DNA of 24,089 bases from assembly GCA_937895845.1 (NCBI GenBank), contig CALBLK010000005.1, positions 1 through 24,089 on the forward strand, written 5' to 3'. The stretch is from an uncultured Prevotella sp. GTDB lineage: Bacteria; Bacteroidota; Bacteroidia; Bacteroidales; Bacteroidaceae. A program made the translations under genes and the position numbers. The notes under the pieces are model-generated. The model saw only the letters and a program-made list of their open reading frames with translations, was not told the DNA's origin and did not search any database. Shown in pieces: positions 1 through 9,800 of the stretch (positions are counted from its first letter, which is position 1; every line of letters starts with the position of its first letter).

Positions 1-1206
1 CCATGTCTGATGTATGAGATAGCGTGGGCCATTTTCAACAGTCATGTATGTAGCATAGACTGCTCGGTAAGCGTTGTCAGCATCCAACATTGAATAGTTC
101 AGTCCGCTTATCAGCTTGTTATTTTTCCAGGTCTTTTCAAGTTCAACACGCCCCATTGTGCTCCATTTCTTCCATTTTCTTGCCACGGCCACCTGACCTT
201 TTTGAATAGGGCCTTCGTACACGCTTGTCGGATTGTCTGCAAACACATATCTGTTGCTTTCACCTTGACTCTGACTGTCGAAGACTGTGCCATAGTTTGG
301 ATTCAGGAAGCCTGAGTTCGCGAATAGCAGACGGGCTGCATAGTTCAACTTCGTGGTCTTGTTGAACTTATGGTCTCCTATAACATCAAGCGAGTGGGCA
401 TCGGTTGCAGTCTCTTTCATAAGGTCGAAATATTCCTGCTCACCTGTCCATGGATTACGTGAAAAGCCCTTTCCAGAAATCTCTACATAGTTGGTTGTCC
501 CGATGTCAAGACCGTTATAGGCCGACACAGTACCGTCTTTATGATAAATATATGGGTTGACGTTCCACTGGTTACAGCCTTCGGAATGAATGTATTTATA
601 AAGAAGTCCGACCTGTCCTTTATGATATTTCTTGTTGATAAAGCCCTTGAGAATCTGCGTCTCATCGGCAAAACGCGAGAAAGAAAGGCGCTGACTCCCT
701 GGGTCATAATTAAGGAACGCGCTGATCTGGTATTCCCATCCCTTTCCCATAGGACCAAAAATTTTGGCATTGCCACGTATAAGACCGAAGGTGTTGGTCT
801 GAAATCTGGCTACACCGCCAAATTTGGGGTTGCCACGTCCGTCATCTGTTGAAAGCGACACTCCAATGGAGCCGTTGTAAATAGCTGTTTTATAAATGTT
901 CATAGAACGTACATTCTCAAAGCTGCCATCCTGCCGCCAGGCACGGTTCGTCATCAGCGACTGCGCATCGTAAGAAACAGGAAGACCATTTTCTAAAATG
1001 GCAGTGCCTGCTATGTCAGTAGGCAAGCCAATGTTTATCTCACGTGGTTTACTGTCATCGGCTGCGTTCTGAAGCATGCTGCTTGCTTCCTGGTTCACTG
1101 TATTCTGCTCTTGTTTAAGGTTTTGCTTCTTCTGGTCTTGTGCTAAAGAAGGCATTACAGAGAAGACAGTTCCCAAAAACATCAATATGGAAATTTTGAT
1201 ATTCAT
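1..1206 (-). CDS. TonB-dependent outer-membrane receptor, N-terminal part (cut by left edge)
   Basis: The frame is open from an ATG at 1206 to the left edge, giving 402 residues. Residues 1-22 form a signal peptide (MNIKISILMFLGTVFSVMPSLA, cleaved before QDQKK). A short Gln/Asn-rich linker follows. From about residue 55 there is a plug-like domain (INIGLPTDIAGTAILENGLP, then a W-R-Q-D-G segment), and then alternating aromatic/polar beta-strand sequence typical of the start of an outer-membrane barrel. The N-terminal carboxypeptidase-regulatory-like domain of classical SusC proteins is absent. Its role would be TonB-driven import of the oligosaccharide handled by the neighbouring enzymes. It lies 100 nt downstream of the sulfatase with no TAnnTTTG box in the gap, so co-transcription with the GH3 and sulfatase genes is likely. 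Whether a SusD partner follows lies outside the window. The receptor class is quite sure; the substrate is unknown. Confidence 0.75.
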   Translation of the reverse strand, partial: MNIKISILMFLGTVFSVMPSLAQDQKKQNLKQEQNTVNQEASSMLQNAADDSKPREINIGLPTDIAGTAILENGLPVSYDAQSLMTNRAWRQDGSFENVRSMNIYKTAIYNGSIGVSLSTDDGRGNPKFGGVARFQTNTFGLIRGNAKIFGPMGKGWEYQISAFLNYDPGSQRLSFSRFADETQILKGFINKKYHKGQVGLLYKYIHSEGCNQWNVNPYIYHKDGTVSAYNGLDIGTTNYVEISGKGFSRNPWTGEQEYFDLMKETATDAHSLDVIGDHKFNKTTKLNYAARLLFANSGFLNPNYGTVFDSQSQGESNRYVFADNPTSVYEGPIQKGQVAVARKWKKWSTMGRVELEKTWKNNKLISGLNYSMLDADNAYRAVYATYMTVENGPRYLIHQTW

Positions 1207-1306
1207 ATTTGTTTGTATATTTTTATTTTACAATGTTATTGACAATATTTTTTACGTTCCTGCCACATGATGTTTGGCAGACAATATGGACAAACCTGCC
1301 TTTTCG

Positions 1307-3061
1307 TCAGTTCTTCACTTCAAAGGTTAAGGTTCCACTTTCTTTCCAGCCATAACGTACAGCTTTTACAAAGATCCTTTTCACTCCAGCAGGCACTGCA
1401 AACGCCTTTGTGTATATGTCCCAGTTCTTGCCGTCAAAAGAATAGCCAATAGAGGCGTAATCGGTAAGGTTCGTGATGTAAACCATGTGGTTCACCTCAT
1501 CTTGAGTTACGACAGGCTGCTCAGTAACACGCTGTTTACCGTTGGCATCAAGAATGCTGGCGCGCAAACGGGCCTCGGGAATTAGCGTAGCGTCATTGCC
1601 GCGGTCGCGGAACTCGTCTAGAGCCTTGCGGAAACGGACTATCTCCTCCTCATAAGCAGGATCATTTATGACATTGTTGAACTCATTGGGATCTTTTGTG
1701 AGATCATAGAATTCTTCAACTGGACGTTTCTCATACCAGTTCATCATTTTCTTTGGGAGTTTGCCTGTTTCATGTGCCCTGTTGAGATCCTTCACTGTAG
1801 CCAGCACATTACGGTAGGCTATACTTGTGCCGTTGGGGTCGTCGGTGAGATTGCGTATATACTGATATTTTGTGTTTTGCACACTGAAAGAATGCCACAT
1901 GGCATTGGCTTGGCGGGCACGGTTTGCATATACAAACTTGCGCTCAGCCGGTTTGTCTTGAGACAGGTCTATGCCATAGAGATGTGTGGGGCGTTTCACG
2001 CCAGCGATACTGAGCAGTGTTGTTGGAATGTCCTCAAACGATATAAGGCGATTGTTCACTGTTCCGTTGGCCCCCAGCCAAGCCGGACGATATTTGTCGG
2101 GTACATGGACGATCATTGGTACCAGTGTGCTACTATTATACAAGTCGCGCTTTGAACGAGGCAAGCAATCGCCATGGTCTGTAGTTACAATAAATATTGT
2201 ATTGTCCCAAAGGCCATCTTCTTTCAAGTTCTTGATTAAGTCGCCAACCTGACAGTCCATAACCTGTATGTTGTCATAATGTCGCGCAATTTCCTTTCGT
2301 GTAGCCTTTGTGTCAATAAAGAAAGGCTCGGTGCTCACTTTTTTGGGATTGGTAGGAACAATGCGGTCTTTGTACATCTCGCGTAGTTTGTCCCAATTCA
2401 TCGCGCTCTTTTTCATCCCCTCAGGCAATGAGTTGTCATCTGTAAAGAATAAGCCTGACTCGTGTGTAATCTGCGGGTTATAATTGAAATAAAACGGTCT
2501 CCCCTTCAAATCATATTCACGCCATCGGGGGCTTAGCGTATGCGACTGCAGGTTCCCATATCCCTTTTCTGTTTCATTGAAGATAGAGAACGCGCCCGGG
2601 GCTGTCGGAAGGGCGAATTGGTAGTCGAATTTCACATCACAATAGGTAAAATAACCGGAACGGCGAAGCAATTCCGGGTAAGCTTTCACATCAGGCTGCG
2701 GCACTGCGAAATAGCCGCCACCAGGAAACTGGCATGAGCGCATATTCGGCATATTAGTAAAATTCTGGAAAATTCCTGTTATCAATCCAGAACGTGAAGG
2801 GCCTGAAACACCGCACATTGTATGCACATTAGTAAATCGCACCCCCTCAGATGCCAAAGCATCCAGGTTAGGGGTGCGAGCCACTTTGTCTCCATAGCAC
2901 CCCCATCGTGGACTGAGGTCTTCTGCTATTACCAATACAATGTTCGGCCGGTCACTTTTTTGCTGCGCCTCAAACTTGCTGGTCTGGGCCATCAGGCTTG
3001 CCGAAGTGACAGAAAAAGCAGCAAGCGCAAATGCACTTTTGTTTAATTCCAATGAATCCAT
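1307..3061 (-). CDS. Serine-type formylglycine sulfatase, S1 family (S1_8-like)
   Basis: A 584-residue alkaline-phosphatase-fold sulfatase that hydrolyses sulfate esters or sulfamates on a glycan, probably in the periplasm. A hydrophobic N-terminus ending near LMAQ at residue 26 looks like a signal peptide. Residues 38-58 (RPNIVLVIAEDLSPRWGCYG) carry the first metal site. The maturation motif is S86-G-P-S-R90, with Ser at the formylglycine position (codon TCA at 2804-2806). The metal/catalytic motif TTDHGD with R-S-K-R follows in the middle of the protein. The last 70 residues, ending YGWKESGTLTFEVKN, resemble a chitobiase/FN3-like beta-sandwich. Motif spacing resembles the sulfamidase-like S1_8 group from memory; this subfamily call is weak. 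It is the second gene of the GH3-sulfatase-receptor operon, 127 nt after GH3. As a Ser-type enzyme it needs the anSME encoded at 11632. Confidence 0.85.
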   Translation of the reverse strand: MDSLELNKSAFALAAFSVTSASLMAQTSKFEAQQKSDRPNIVLVIAEDLSPRWGCYGDKVARTPNLDALASEGVRFTNVHTMCGVSGPSRSGLITGIFQNFTNMPNMRSCQFPGGGYFAVPQPDVKAYPELLRRSGYFTYCDVKFDYQFALPTAPGAFSIFNETEKGYGNLQSHTLSPRWREYDLKGRPFYFNYNPQITHESGLFFTDDNSLPEGMKKSAMNWDKLREMYKDRIVPTNPKKVSTEPFFIDTKATRKEIARHYDNIQVMDCQVGDLIKNLKEDGLWDNTIFIVTTDHGDCLPRSKRDLYNSSTLVPMIVHVPDKYRPAWLGANGTVNNRLISFEDIPTTLLSIAGVKRPTHLYGIDLSQDKPAERKFVYANRARQANAMWHSFSVQNTKYQYIRNLTDDPNGTSIAYRNVLATVKDLNRAHETGKLPKKMMNWYEKRPVEEFYDLTKDPNEFNNVINDPAYEEEIVRFRKALDEFRDRGNDATLIPEARLRASILDANGKQRVTEQPVVTQDEVNHMVYITNLTDYASIGYSFDGKNWDIYTKAFAVPAGVKRIFVKAVRYGWKESGTLTFEVKN

Positions 3062-3188
3062 ACTAATTTTAGGTTTTTATGAATGATAATTGTGTCCAGA
3101 TATATTGATTCTGAACAATCACGAAGTTAAATTATATCCAAGAAGAACAATTTGATAAAAGATGTGATTGTTTGGTTTCCCATCCTTG

Positions 3189-5522
3189 TTATCTGTGTAG
3201 CAACTTTATTGGTTGCTGTGGCAGTAGCACATTGGCCACTTTTCTTGATGCTGCGCGCACATCGGCTGTTACAGTGGCGCGTATGTCGTTTGATGCCGCA
3301 CCAATGAGGAAGTTGCCTTTCACACCGTTCACCTGCCACATTGAGGCCGTGTCATCAAACGAAGCCAGGTCATCGTTTTTTACCGTGAGCCTGAGTGTTT
3401 CGCTTTCTCCGGGCTTCAGCGTCTTTGTCTTTGCGTAAGCCTTCAGTTCAATTTCGGGCTTGTTAAGCTGCTTGCTTTCAGGGTCATTGTAGTAGAGCTG
3501 GACAACCTCTTTGCCTTCAGTCTTTCCCGTGTTCTTGACTTTTACGCTCACCTCATACGTATTGCCCTTTTGTGTTATTGCTGCATCGCTATATGCAAAG
3601 GTGGTATAGCCCAAGCCGTAGCCGAATGGGTATGACACAGGCTTCTGGAACGAGCTGAAGTAGCGGTAGCCCACATACACATCCTCCTCATAGTTGGTAT
3701 AGTCGTAATCTTTGCGTGTGTGCCGTGGCGTGCCGTGGCCGGTCAGATTAAAGTCTGGCTCCTGGTTGATGGGGAAATTGTTTGAAGAGGCATTGTCAGC
3801 ATACCCTATTGGCCACGTCATGGTCAGTTTTCCCGACGGCGAAGTCTTGCCCGTGAGCACATCAGCCACACTGTTTCCCCCTTCTTGTCCCGACTGCCAA
3901 GCGCAAAGAATGGCATCAGGCAGTCCTTTCCACGAAGCCGTTTCAATAACGCCGCCAATGTTCAGCAGCACTACAACCTTTTTCCCGGCAGCGTGGTAGG
4001 CATTGCACACGTCAGCAATCAGCTTTTGCTCGTTAAAGGTGAGACTGAAGTCTGTAGTCTTACGGTCTATAAACTCGCCGGACAGGCGTCCGATAGTGAT
4101 GATGGCGACATCGGTGCTTTCAGCCTTCGCTTTCAGTATGTCGGCCTCGAAAGTTATTTCTTCAGGCAGTGGCGTGGGCAGGAATTGAGCCAGCGGTTTG
4201 CCGTCGTTGGCATGGGCCAGCACCTCTTTCTGCTTCTTAATATGTGCTTTGTAGGCAGTGGCCAAGCCGTTGTCAATCTCCAAGTTTGCGTTCTTCAGTC
4301 CTTCTGCCAGCGACACCACGTAGGCATGGTTTACATTGCCCGAGCCAGTTCCCCCCGCTATCAGCTCGTATGAAGTGCATCCAAACAGTGCCACTTCTTT
4401 CACATCTTTGTCCAGTGGCAGGGTGTTGGCTTTGTTTTCCAGAAGCACCATGCCTTCAGCTGCGCTCTGGCGCGTGAGTGTGGCGTGCGCCTTCAGGTCA
4501 GGTTTGTTTGTAGCCTTGTAGCCGTTGAAGCGCGGTGTCTTTTCAATCAGCTTCATCACGCGGCTTACACAGGTGTCAAGGTCGGCCTCTGGCAGTTTTC
4601 CGCTTTTAACGCCCTGCACAATGTCAATAAATTGCTGTTCGCGTCCTGGCTGCAGCATGTCGTTGCCGGCAGCAATCTGCTTGGCACCGTTGCTGCCGCC
4701 AAACCAGTCGGTCATCACCGTGCCTTTGAATCCCCATTCATCGCGCAAGACGGTTTGCAGCAGTTCGCGGTTTTCCGAGGTGTAGGTGCCGTTCAGATAG
4801 TTGTATGAAGTCATTACCGTCCAGGGCTGCGCCTCCTTTACCGCTATCTCAAATGGCTTGAGATAGATTTCTCTCAGCGCGCGCTGCGAGATGCAAGCGT
4901 TGTTGTTCATGCGGTTTGTCTCCTGGTTGTTGGCACAGAAGTGCTTGATGCTTGTGCCGACACCGTTTGACTGCACGCCACGCACATATGCTGCTGCCGT
5001 TTTTCCAGCCACCAGCGGGTCTTCCGAGTAATACTCAAAGTTGCGTCCGCACAGAGCGTTGCGCTGTATGTTCAGCGCGGGTGCCAGCAGCACGTCGGCG
5101 CCATAGGCTTTCACCTCTTCGCCAATGGCTTTCCCCACCTGTTCTACCAGTTCGGTGTTCCATGTCGATGCCAGCAGCGTGCCAATAGGAAAGTGTGTGC
5201 AATAGTAGGTGGCACTGTCGTTAGGTCGCGTAGCGTCAATGCGCAGGCCTGCTGGCCCGTCGGCCAGCACGATGGCCGGTATGCCGAGCGAGTCAAGCGG
5301 GTAGGTGGTCCCTGCCGCTCCCGGCACCAGATTTTTTGTGGCGCCTATCACCGCATTGTTTCCAGACACCCCTTTCATGCCCGTTCCAATGACAAAGTGT
5401 GCTTTGTCTTCCACCGACATCATTGCGATTGTGCCCTCAATGTCTATCCGTTTCGTCTCAGATGTGCATCCTGCCATAGCAAAAGCTGTGGCCAGGATGA
5501 TGACGTTGTTTGTTGTTTTCAT
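3189..5522 (-). CDS. Glycoside hydrolase family 3 (beta-glucosidase-like) lipoprotein
   Basis: A 777-residue three-domain GH3 enzyme that removes beta-linked sugars (glucose, xylose or GlcNAc) from non-reducing ends with retention. The N-terminus is a lipoprotein signal with lipobox AMAG-C19, so it is membrane-anchored in the periplasm or on the surface. The TIM-barrel domain (about 30-330) has the sugar-binding K193-H194 and the nucleophile D272 in VMTDW. The alpha/beta sandwich domain (about 355-575) contains GQEGGNS with E547 at the usual acid/base position. An FN3-like domain (about 640-760) follows, which is the standard beta-glucosidase layout. It is the first gene of the leftward operon, divergent from the HTCS gene, with a TACCTTTG box 38 nt upstream of the start. 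The family is certain. The exact sugar cannot be read from the sequence. Confidence 0.93.
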   Translation of the reverse strand: MKTTNNVIILATAFAMAGCTSETKRIDIEGTIAMMSVEDKAHFVIGTGMKGVSGNNAVIGATKNLVPGAAGTTYPLDSLGIPAIVLADGPAGLRIDATRPNDSATYYCTHFPIGTLLASTWNTELVEQVGKAIGEEVKAYGADVLLAPALNIQRNALCGRNFEYYSEDPLVAGKTAAAYVRGVQSNGVGTSIKHFCANNQETNRMNNNACISQRALREIYLKPFEIAVKEAQPWTVMTSYNYLNGTYTSENRELLQTVLRDEWGFKGTVMTDWFGGSNGAKQIAAGNDMLQPGREQQFIDIVQGVKSGKLPEADLDTCVSRVMKLIEKTPRFNGYKATNKPDLKAHATLTRQSAAEGMVLLENKANTLPLDKDVKEVALFGCTSYELIAGGTGSGNVNHAYVVSLAEGLKNANLEIDNGLATAYKAHIKKQKEVLAHANDGKPLAQFLPTPLPEEITFEADILKAKAESTDVAIITIGRLSGEFIDRKTTDFSLTFNEQKLIADVCNAYHAAGKKVVVLLNIGGVIETASWKGLPDAILCAWQSGQEGGNSVADVLTGKTSPSGKLTMTWPIGYADNASSNNFPINQEPDFNLTGHGTPRHTRKDYDYTNYEEDVYVGYRYFSSFQKPVSYPFGYGLGYTTFAYSDAAITQKGNTYEVSVKVKNTGKTEGKEVVQLYYNDPESKQLNKPEIELKAYAKTKTLKPGESETLRLTVKNDDLASFDDTASMWQVNGVKGNFLIGAASNDIRATVTADVRAASRKVANVLLPQQPIKLLHR

Positions 5523-5559
5523 GAATTTGACAGTTTTGGTTTTTTCAAATTTTCTGTCG

Positions 5560-5567
5560 CAAAGGTA
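5560..5567 (-). promoter_or_regulatory. Bacteroidetes -7 box for the GH3-sulfatase-receptor operon
   Basis: On the minus strand this reads TACCTTTG, an exact match to the TAnnTTTG box used by the Bacteroidetes primary sigma factor, 37 nt before the GH3 start. No TTTG is found at the expected -33 position (N19-N21). That would fit a promoter depending on an activator such as the adjacent HTCS. This last point is inference. Confidence 0.6.
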
Positions 5568-5614
5568 GTCACAACGTGTTGAGACATCATTTTTTATAGG
5601 CTAAACGCATTTTG

Positions 5615-5640
5615 AAAATGCCGAAAAGCGTTTTCCTTTT
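5615..5640 (-). promoter_or_regulatory. Candidate HTCS operator, left copy
   Basis: The minus strand carries AAAAGGAAAAC then GCTTTT then CGGCATTTT. A similar block (AAAAACGAAAG, GCTTTT, GGCACTTTA) is present at 9801-9826 in front of the other HTCS-flanking operon. The GCTTTT core ends 55 nt before the -7 box here and 57 nt before it at the other site. The pairing is seen in the sequence; operator function is inferred. AT-rich sequence makes chance similarity possible. Confidence 0.35.
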
Positions 5641-5704
5641 TGTGCATTTCCTTTTGTTTTTATGCAAAAAGTCTCTGCCAAGAAATATTATCTGGCCAAA
5701 AGGT

Positions 5705-5735
5705 TTTCGGAACAGTGCTTTTATCGTTAATTTTG
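5705..5735 (+). promoter_or_regulatory. Probable promoter of the HTCS gene
   Basis: TAATTTTG at 5728-5735 matches TAnnTTTG, with TTTC (one mismatch to TTTG) at 5705-5708 exactly 19 nt upstream. The box ends 18 nt before the ATG at 5754. This supports that start over the in-frame ATG at 5640, which lies upstream of the promoter. Confidence 0.5.
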
Positions 5736-5753
5736 CTATCAAAACCTCAAGGT

Positions 5754-8700
5754 ATGAAAAAGAAGGTGTTGGCAGTGGCGCTAACCGTACAGTGTGTTTT
5801 GCTGCTGAACTTTTTTGTAGACTTTAACAAGTGGGACACTGACAAGGCAAAGTCGGTGATAGGGCCGATGAGGGAGAGCGAGACCCTCTCTGACCGCAGT
5901 GTTACAGCCTTCTGCGAGGCTGGCAACCAAACCATGTGGATAGGCACCGCCGATGGCCTGAATGTGTACGATGGGCAGAAGTATGTCCAGCTTGCGTGCC
6001 AGCCCGACGATTCGGCCACCATACCCGACAACTGCGTTAGAAGTCTTGTGTGCGATGGCAATGGGACGGTATGGGTGGGCACACCCAACGGCGTTGCCCG
6101 GCATCTTGGCTGGTTCCGTTTCAAGCGTTATGCGTTGCCCTATAGTGTGAATGGCGTCTACCAGCTCGTTGGATATGGCAACCGTGGTGTCATTGCCAAT
6201 AACGGAACCGACGCCTATATCATAAAAGGTGAAGCCGTGAAGCCGTTTTACCACTTTTCGCAAAGCAGCACTCCTTGCAACTACATTTTCCCTGACCGCA
6301 AGGGCGGCTTTTGGGCGGTAGAGCCCCATGTCATCAAGCATTTCGATGGTTATGGCCGCATGACAGGCCCGGCCTTGTACAGCAAGTCGAATGTGGCATA
6401 CGCCAGCCAGATGGGCGACACCGTCTGGCTGAGTCAGAGCCGCTGGCTCACGGCCGTTGACCTGAAGAACAGCCGCATCATCTTCCGCACGAAGGAAAGG
6501 CTGCCCATCATTGCCACGTCACTGTATGCCAAAGATGCCGGCCATGTTTATCTGAACAGCTCCTTTCATGGCCTCTACCTCTTTACCGTGCGTACCGGGA
6601 AGCTGGCCAAGGTGTCTGATGCCGATTTGCATTTGCGCCATAAGGATGTTACCATCTCAACGCTCTATGGCGACAAAAGGCATAATCTGTGGGTTGGCTA
6701 TAACGACGGCGGCTTCCAGATACTGTCGTCTGCCACCATGGCGTTCGAGCAGTTTGACAACACACAGCTCAGAACTGCTACTGCCGGCCAGAACGTGTCG
6801 CTTGTCGGCGTTGTTGGCCAGAACGTGATTGGCAGCACCGAAGACGAGGTGTTCTGCTTCAACGCCCCCCGTAACACGGTGCGGCAATATCTGTACAAGG
6901 ATATTTTCAGCGACAGCCCCTATTACCGGCAAACGCTGAGCGACGTGGTGCCGCTGAGCGCCACCCGGGCGTGGCTCGTCTCCAATGTGCGTGTGCTGTC
7001 GTGCAATGTGGCTGACGGGCGCATTGATGTGGTAAGCCGCGTGTTCAGTCCTAAGAACATAGGCCCTCTCCTTGGCAAAGGCTGCCGTGTGGCTGGCGAC
7101 TTGGTGGTTACGAGCGACAGCCCTTACCTCTTGCGTTGCCGTTTCGGCGCCACATCCTGCGACTCGATTGCCGTGGGCGACAAGATGTACAACCACAAAA
7201 GCCTGTTGCTCGGTCTGCCCGACGGCCGCGTGCTTATTGTGATGAAGGGCCTCAATATGGCCGTGTATAATCCCGCTACCAACCAGGTGGAGCCTTATGT
7301 CACAGCCAAGCCGCCAGGCTTTGACAGCGCCGACCCCGAAGCCGTGTGCATCGATGGCCTGCGCAGGGTGTGGATAGGGACGCGTCATAACGGCATGGTC
7401 CGCCTGTACCTTGGCCGGCACAGGGTGGAATGTGTGACCGACGTGCAGTTCGACAACATTGCAGCCATCCACGATGACGGACGCGGGCGACTGTGGATCT
7501 GTTCGCACGATGACATGGTGGTTTATAACCCCACAACGCGCAACGTCAGCTTCGGCTACAGCCTGTCGGCCATCAATGACAGCCCCCGCACGTTTTTCTA
7601 TCGCAACATCTGCCAGATAAGCGGCAGCGGTGCCCTGGTGTTTGGCACCACGCGAGGCTGCTTGATGCTGCCCCTGGGAGTTAAGAACAGCAACAAGCCG
7701 GCACTTGTCCTGCGTGGCATAGACATCTACTGTGACGATGGCACCCATAAGGCCATCAACTCAGACCTTTCCTGCCCAGCCCACATCACTCTTCCGCACG
7801 ACGAGAACAGACTGACTTTTGCCTATGGCAGCACCAGTTTTGGCAACCGCGAGCGAAAGGTCTACCAGTACCGCCTTGACGGTTACGACCGCGACTGGTC
7901 GGCCCCGTCAACAGGAATGTCGGCCCACTATGCCCATCTCGCGCCAGGAACCTACACCTTCCGCGTGCGCCTGGTGCAAGCCCGGCATGGCGGCAAGGCG
8001 CAAGAGTGCAGCGTGAAGGTGACGGTCAAGCCCTCGTTCTGGCTCTCGTGGGCAGCCCTCTACTTCTATCTTGTGTGCATCGCGTTTGCCGTCTATCGCT
8101 TCCAGCTGGTCTACCTGCACGCCCAGCGCAACAAGCTGCGCGTGAAGCAGCTGGCCAGCGAGCGTCTCCGCGACAAGCGCACCAACGAGATGAACATGAA
8201 CTTCTTTGCCAACATCTCGCATGAGTTTCGCAATCCGCTCACCCTTATAGCCGGGCCGCTACTCATGCTCAAAAGCGACGAAACGCTGCCGCGTCAGGTG
8301 CGCAAGACTCTCAACTCGGTGTGTGTCAGCGTAAACCGCATGCTGGTGCTCATCGACCAGATGCTCGACTTCAACAAGCTCGAGACCGATGCCTTGCGCC
8401 TTGGCGTGGCCGAATGTGATGCCGTGTGCGAGCTGCATACGCTTGTGCGGGTTTTTGCCGAGACAGCGCGGCTCCGGCACATCGAGGTTACAGTCTGTTG
8501 CCCTGGGCAGAACCTGTTTGTGTGGATGGACCGCGACAAGTTTGAAAAGATTATGAGCAACCTGCTTACCAACGCCCTCAAGCACACCCCCGACGGAGGT
8601 CTGATAAAAATTGAGATGGAGAAGACGGGAGCCGGCCGGTTGCGCGTGAGCGTGTTTAACAGTGGCTCGCATATTGATGCCGACAAGATTGACAGTATTT

Positions 8701-9746
8701 TCAAGCGTTACTATCAGATTAAAGGCACCTCCCCGACCCATCAGTACGGGCTGGGCACCGGGCTGGGCCTGTATTATGTGAAGCGCCTTGTGGGCCTGCA
8801 CCATGGCGAGATAAAGGTTGAAAATGTGCCCACGGGCGGCGTGGCCTTTGTCTTTTCCATACCCGCAGACGCTCCGTCCTACAGTGCCGGCGAGCATATA
8901 GCCAGGGGGGGCGGCCCGATGCAGATACCCACAGAGGCTGACACCGACCTTGCCGACAGCAGGGTGGAGCGGAACCGCAGCGATGTGAACGAAACGGTGG
9001 CCAAGCCTGTGGCGCTCATCGTTGACGATGATACTGCCGTGGCGCAATATGTACGCAGTCTCTTTGGTGACGAGTATGTGGTGGTGAACAAGTATTCGGC
9101 CGAGTCGGCCCTTGAAAGCATTGCCAGCATCAAGCCCGACATCATCCTGAGCGATGTCATCATGGGCGAGATGAACGGCTACGAGCTCTGCCGGCACCTG
9201 AAGTCAGACCTCATGACCTGCCACATACCTGTGGTGCTGATTACGGCCAAGTCGAACGTTAGCGAGCAGGTGGAGGGCCTGGGCTGTGGCGCCAATGCCT
9301 ATGTCACCAAGCCCTTCGACCCGCGTTACCTGCGCGCCTTGGTCAGCAGCATACTGCATAATGTGGCCTTGCTGCGCAAAAGGCTGGGGGAGGGAGAGCG
9401 CGCCGAAACCTTGGCCGGAGAGCTGGCCGAGCAGGACCGCCAGTTCCTTGACCAGCTGTATGGGCTGATGGAGCAGCACATCTGCAGCCAAAACCTCAAC
9501 GTGGCCACCATCAGCAAGGAGCTGCTCATCAGCCAGTCAAAGTTCAACTACAAGCTGAAGGAGCTTACGGGCGAGACCCCGGGCAACCTGTTCCGCAAGT
9601 TCAAGCTGAACAAGGCTGCCCGGATGTTGCGCGAAGGGAAGCTCAACGTTTCCGAGGTGGCCTACGCTACGGGGTTCGGCACGGTGAGCTACTTTTCGGT
9701 GGCCTTCAAGAAGCAGTTTGGCGTGTCGCCCAGCGAGTACCGCTAA
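5754..9746 (+). CDS. Hybrid two-component system sensor-regulator (HTCS)
   Basis: A 1330-residue single-polypeptide sensor and transcription factor that senses a glycan fragment in the periplasm and activates polysaccharide-utilisation genes. The N-terminal hydrophobic segment (residues 2-22) is a signal peptide or anchor. Residues about 40-680 hold beta-propeller repeats of the W-I/V-G-T-x-x-G-L type. A Y_Y_Y domain spans about 683-760. A transmembrane segment starts at F762. The histidine kinase has H823 in the H-box (ISHEFRN), N940 in the N-box and a GTGLGL G-box. The receiver domain has the D-D-D pocket, phospho-acceptor D1134 and a conserved T-x-K-P-F-D segment. The last 100 residues are an AraC-type double helix-turn-helix. 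All key catalytic residues are present, so it looks functional. It sits between two divergently oriented operons and probably controls both. Its ligand is not deducible. Confidence 0.95.
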   Translation: MKKKVLAVALTVQCVLLLNFFVDFNKWDTDKAKSVIGPMRESETLSDRSVTAFCEAGNQTMWIGTADGLNVYDGQKYVQLACQPDDSATIPDNCVRSLVCDGNGTVWVGTPNGVARHLGWFRFKRYALPYSVNGVYQLVGYGNRGVIANNGTDAYIIKGEAVKPFYHFSQSSTPCNYIFPDRKGGFWAVEPHVIKHFDGYGRMTGPALYSKSNVAYASQMGDTVWLSQSRWLTAVDLKNSRIIFRTKERLPIIATSLYAKDAGHVYLNSSFHGLYLFTVRTGKLAKVSDADLHLRHKDVTISTLYGDKRHNLWVGYNDGGFQILSSATMAFEQFDNTQLRTATAGQNVSLVGVVGQNVIGSTEDEVFCFNAPRNTVRQYLYKDIFSDSPYYRQTLSDVVPLSATRAWLVSNVRVLSCNVADGRIDVVSRVFSPKNIGPLLGKGCRVAGDLVVTSDSPYLLRCRFGATSCDSIAVGDKMYNHKSLLLGLPDGRVLIVMKGLNMAVYNPATNQVEPYVTAKPPGFDSADPEAVCIDGLRRVWIGTRHNGMVRLYLGRHRVECVTDVQFDNIAAIHDDGRGRLWICSHDDMVVYNPTTRNVSFGYSLSAINDSPRTFFYRNICQISGSGALVFGTTRGCLMLPLGVKNSNKPALVLRGIDIYCDDGTHKAINSDLSCPAHITLPHDENRLTFAYGSTSFGNRERKVYQYRLDGYDRDWSAPSTGMSAHYAHLAPGTYTFRVRLVQARHGGKAQECSVKVTVKPSFWLSWAALYFYLVCIAFAVYRFQLVYLHAQRNKLRVKQLASERLRDKRTNEMNMNFFANISHEFRNPLTLIAGPLLMLKSDETLPRQVRKTLNSVCVSVNRMLVLIDQMLDFNKLETDALRLGVAECDAVCELHTLVRVFAETARLRHIEVTVCCPGQNLFVWMDRDKFEKIMSNLLTNALKHTPDGGLIKIEMEKTGAGRLRVSVFNSGSHIDADKIDSIFKRYYQIKGTSPTHQYGLGTGLGLYYVKRLVGLHHGEIKVENVPTGGVAFVFSIPADAPSYSAGEHIARGGGPMQIPTEADTDLADSRVERNRSDVNETVAKPVALIVDDDTAVAQYVRSLFGDEYVVVNKYSAESALESIASIKPDIILSDVIMGEMNGYELCRHLKSDLMTCHIPVVLITAKSNVSEQVEGLGCGANAYVTKPFDPRYLRALVSSILHNVALLRKRLGEGERAETLAGELAEQDRQFLDQLYGLMEQHICSQNLNVATISKELLISQSKFNYKLKELTGETPGNLFRKFKLNKAARMLREGKLNVSEVAYATGFGTVSYFSVAFKKQFGVSPSEYR

Positions 9747-9800
9747 CGGTGCCGCCCCACACATTGCCGCCCTTTTGTGCAAAAACGAAAATGTTTGTAT

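Noticed and set aside
5640..5753. Upstream in-frame ATG extending the HTCS by 38 residues
   Set aside because: The extension (MCISFCFYAKSLCQ...) precedes a good promoter at 5705-5735 and puts an odd sequence in front of a clean signal segment starting MKKKVLAVAL.
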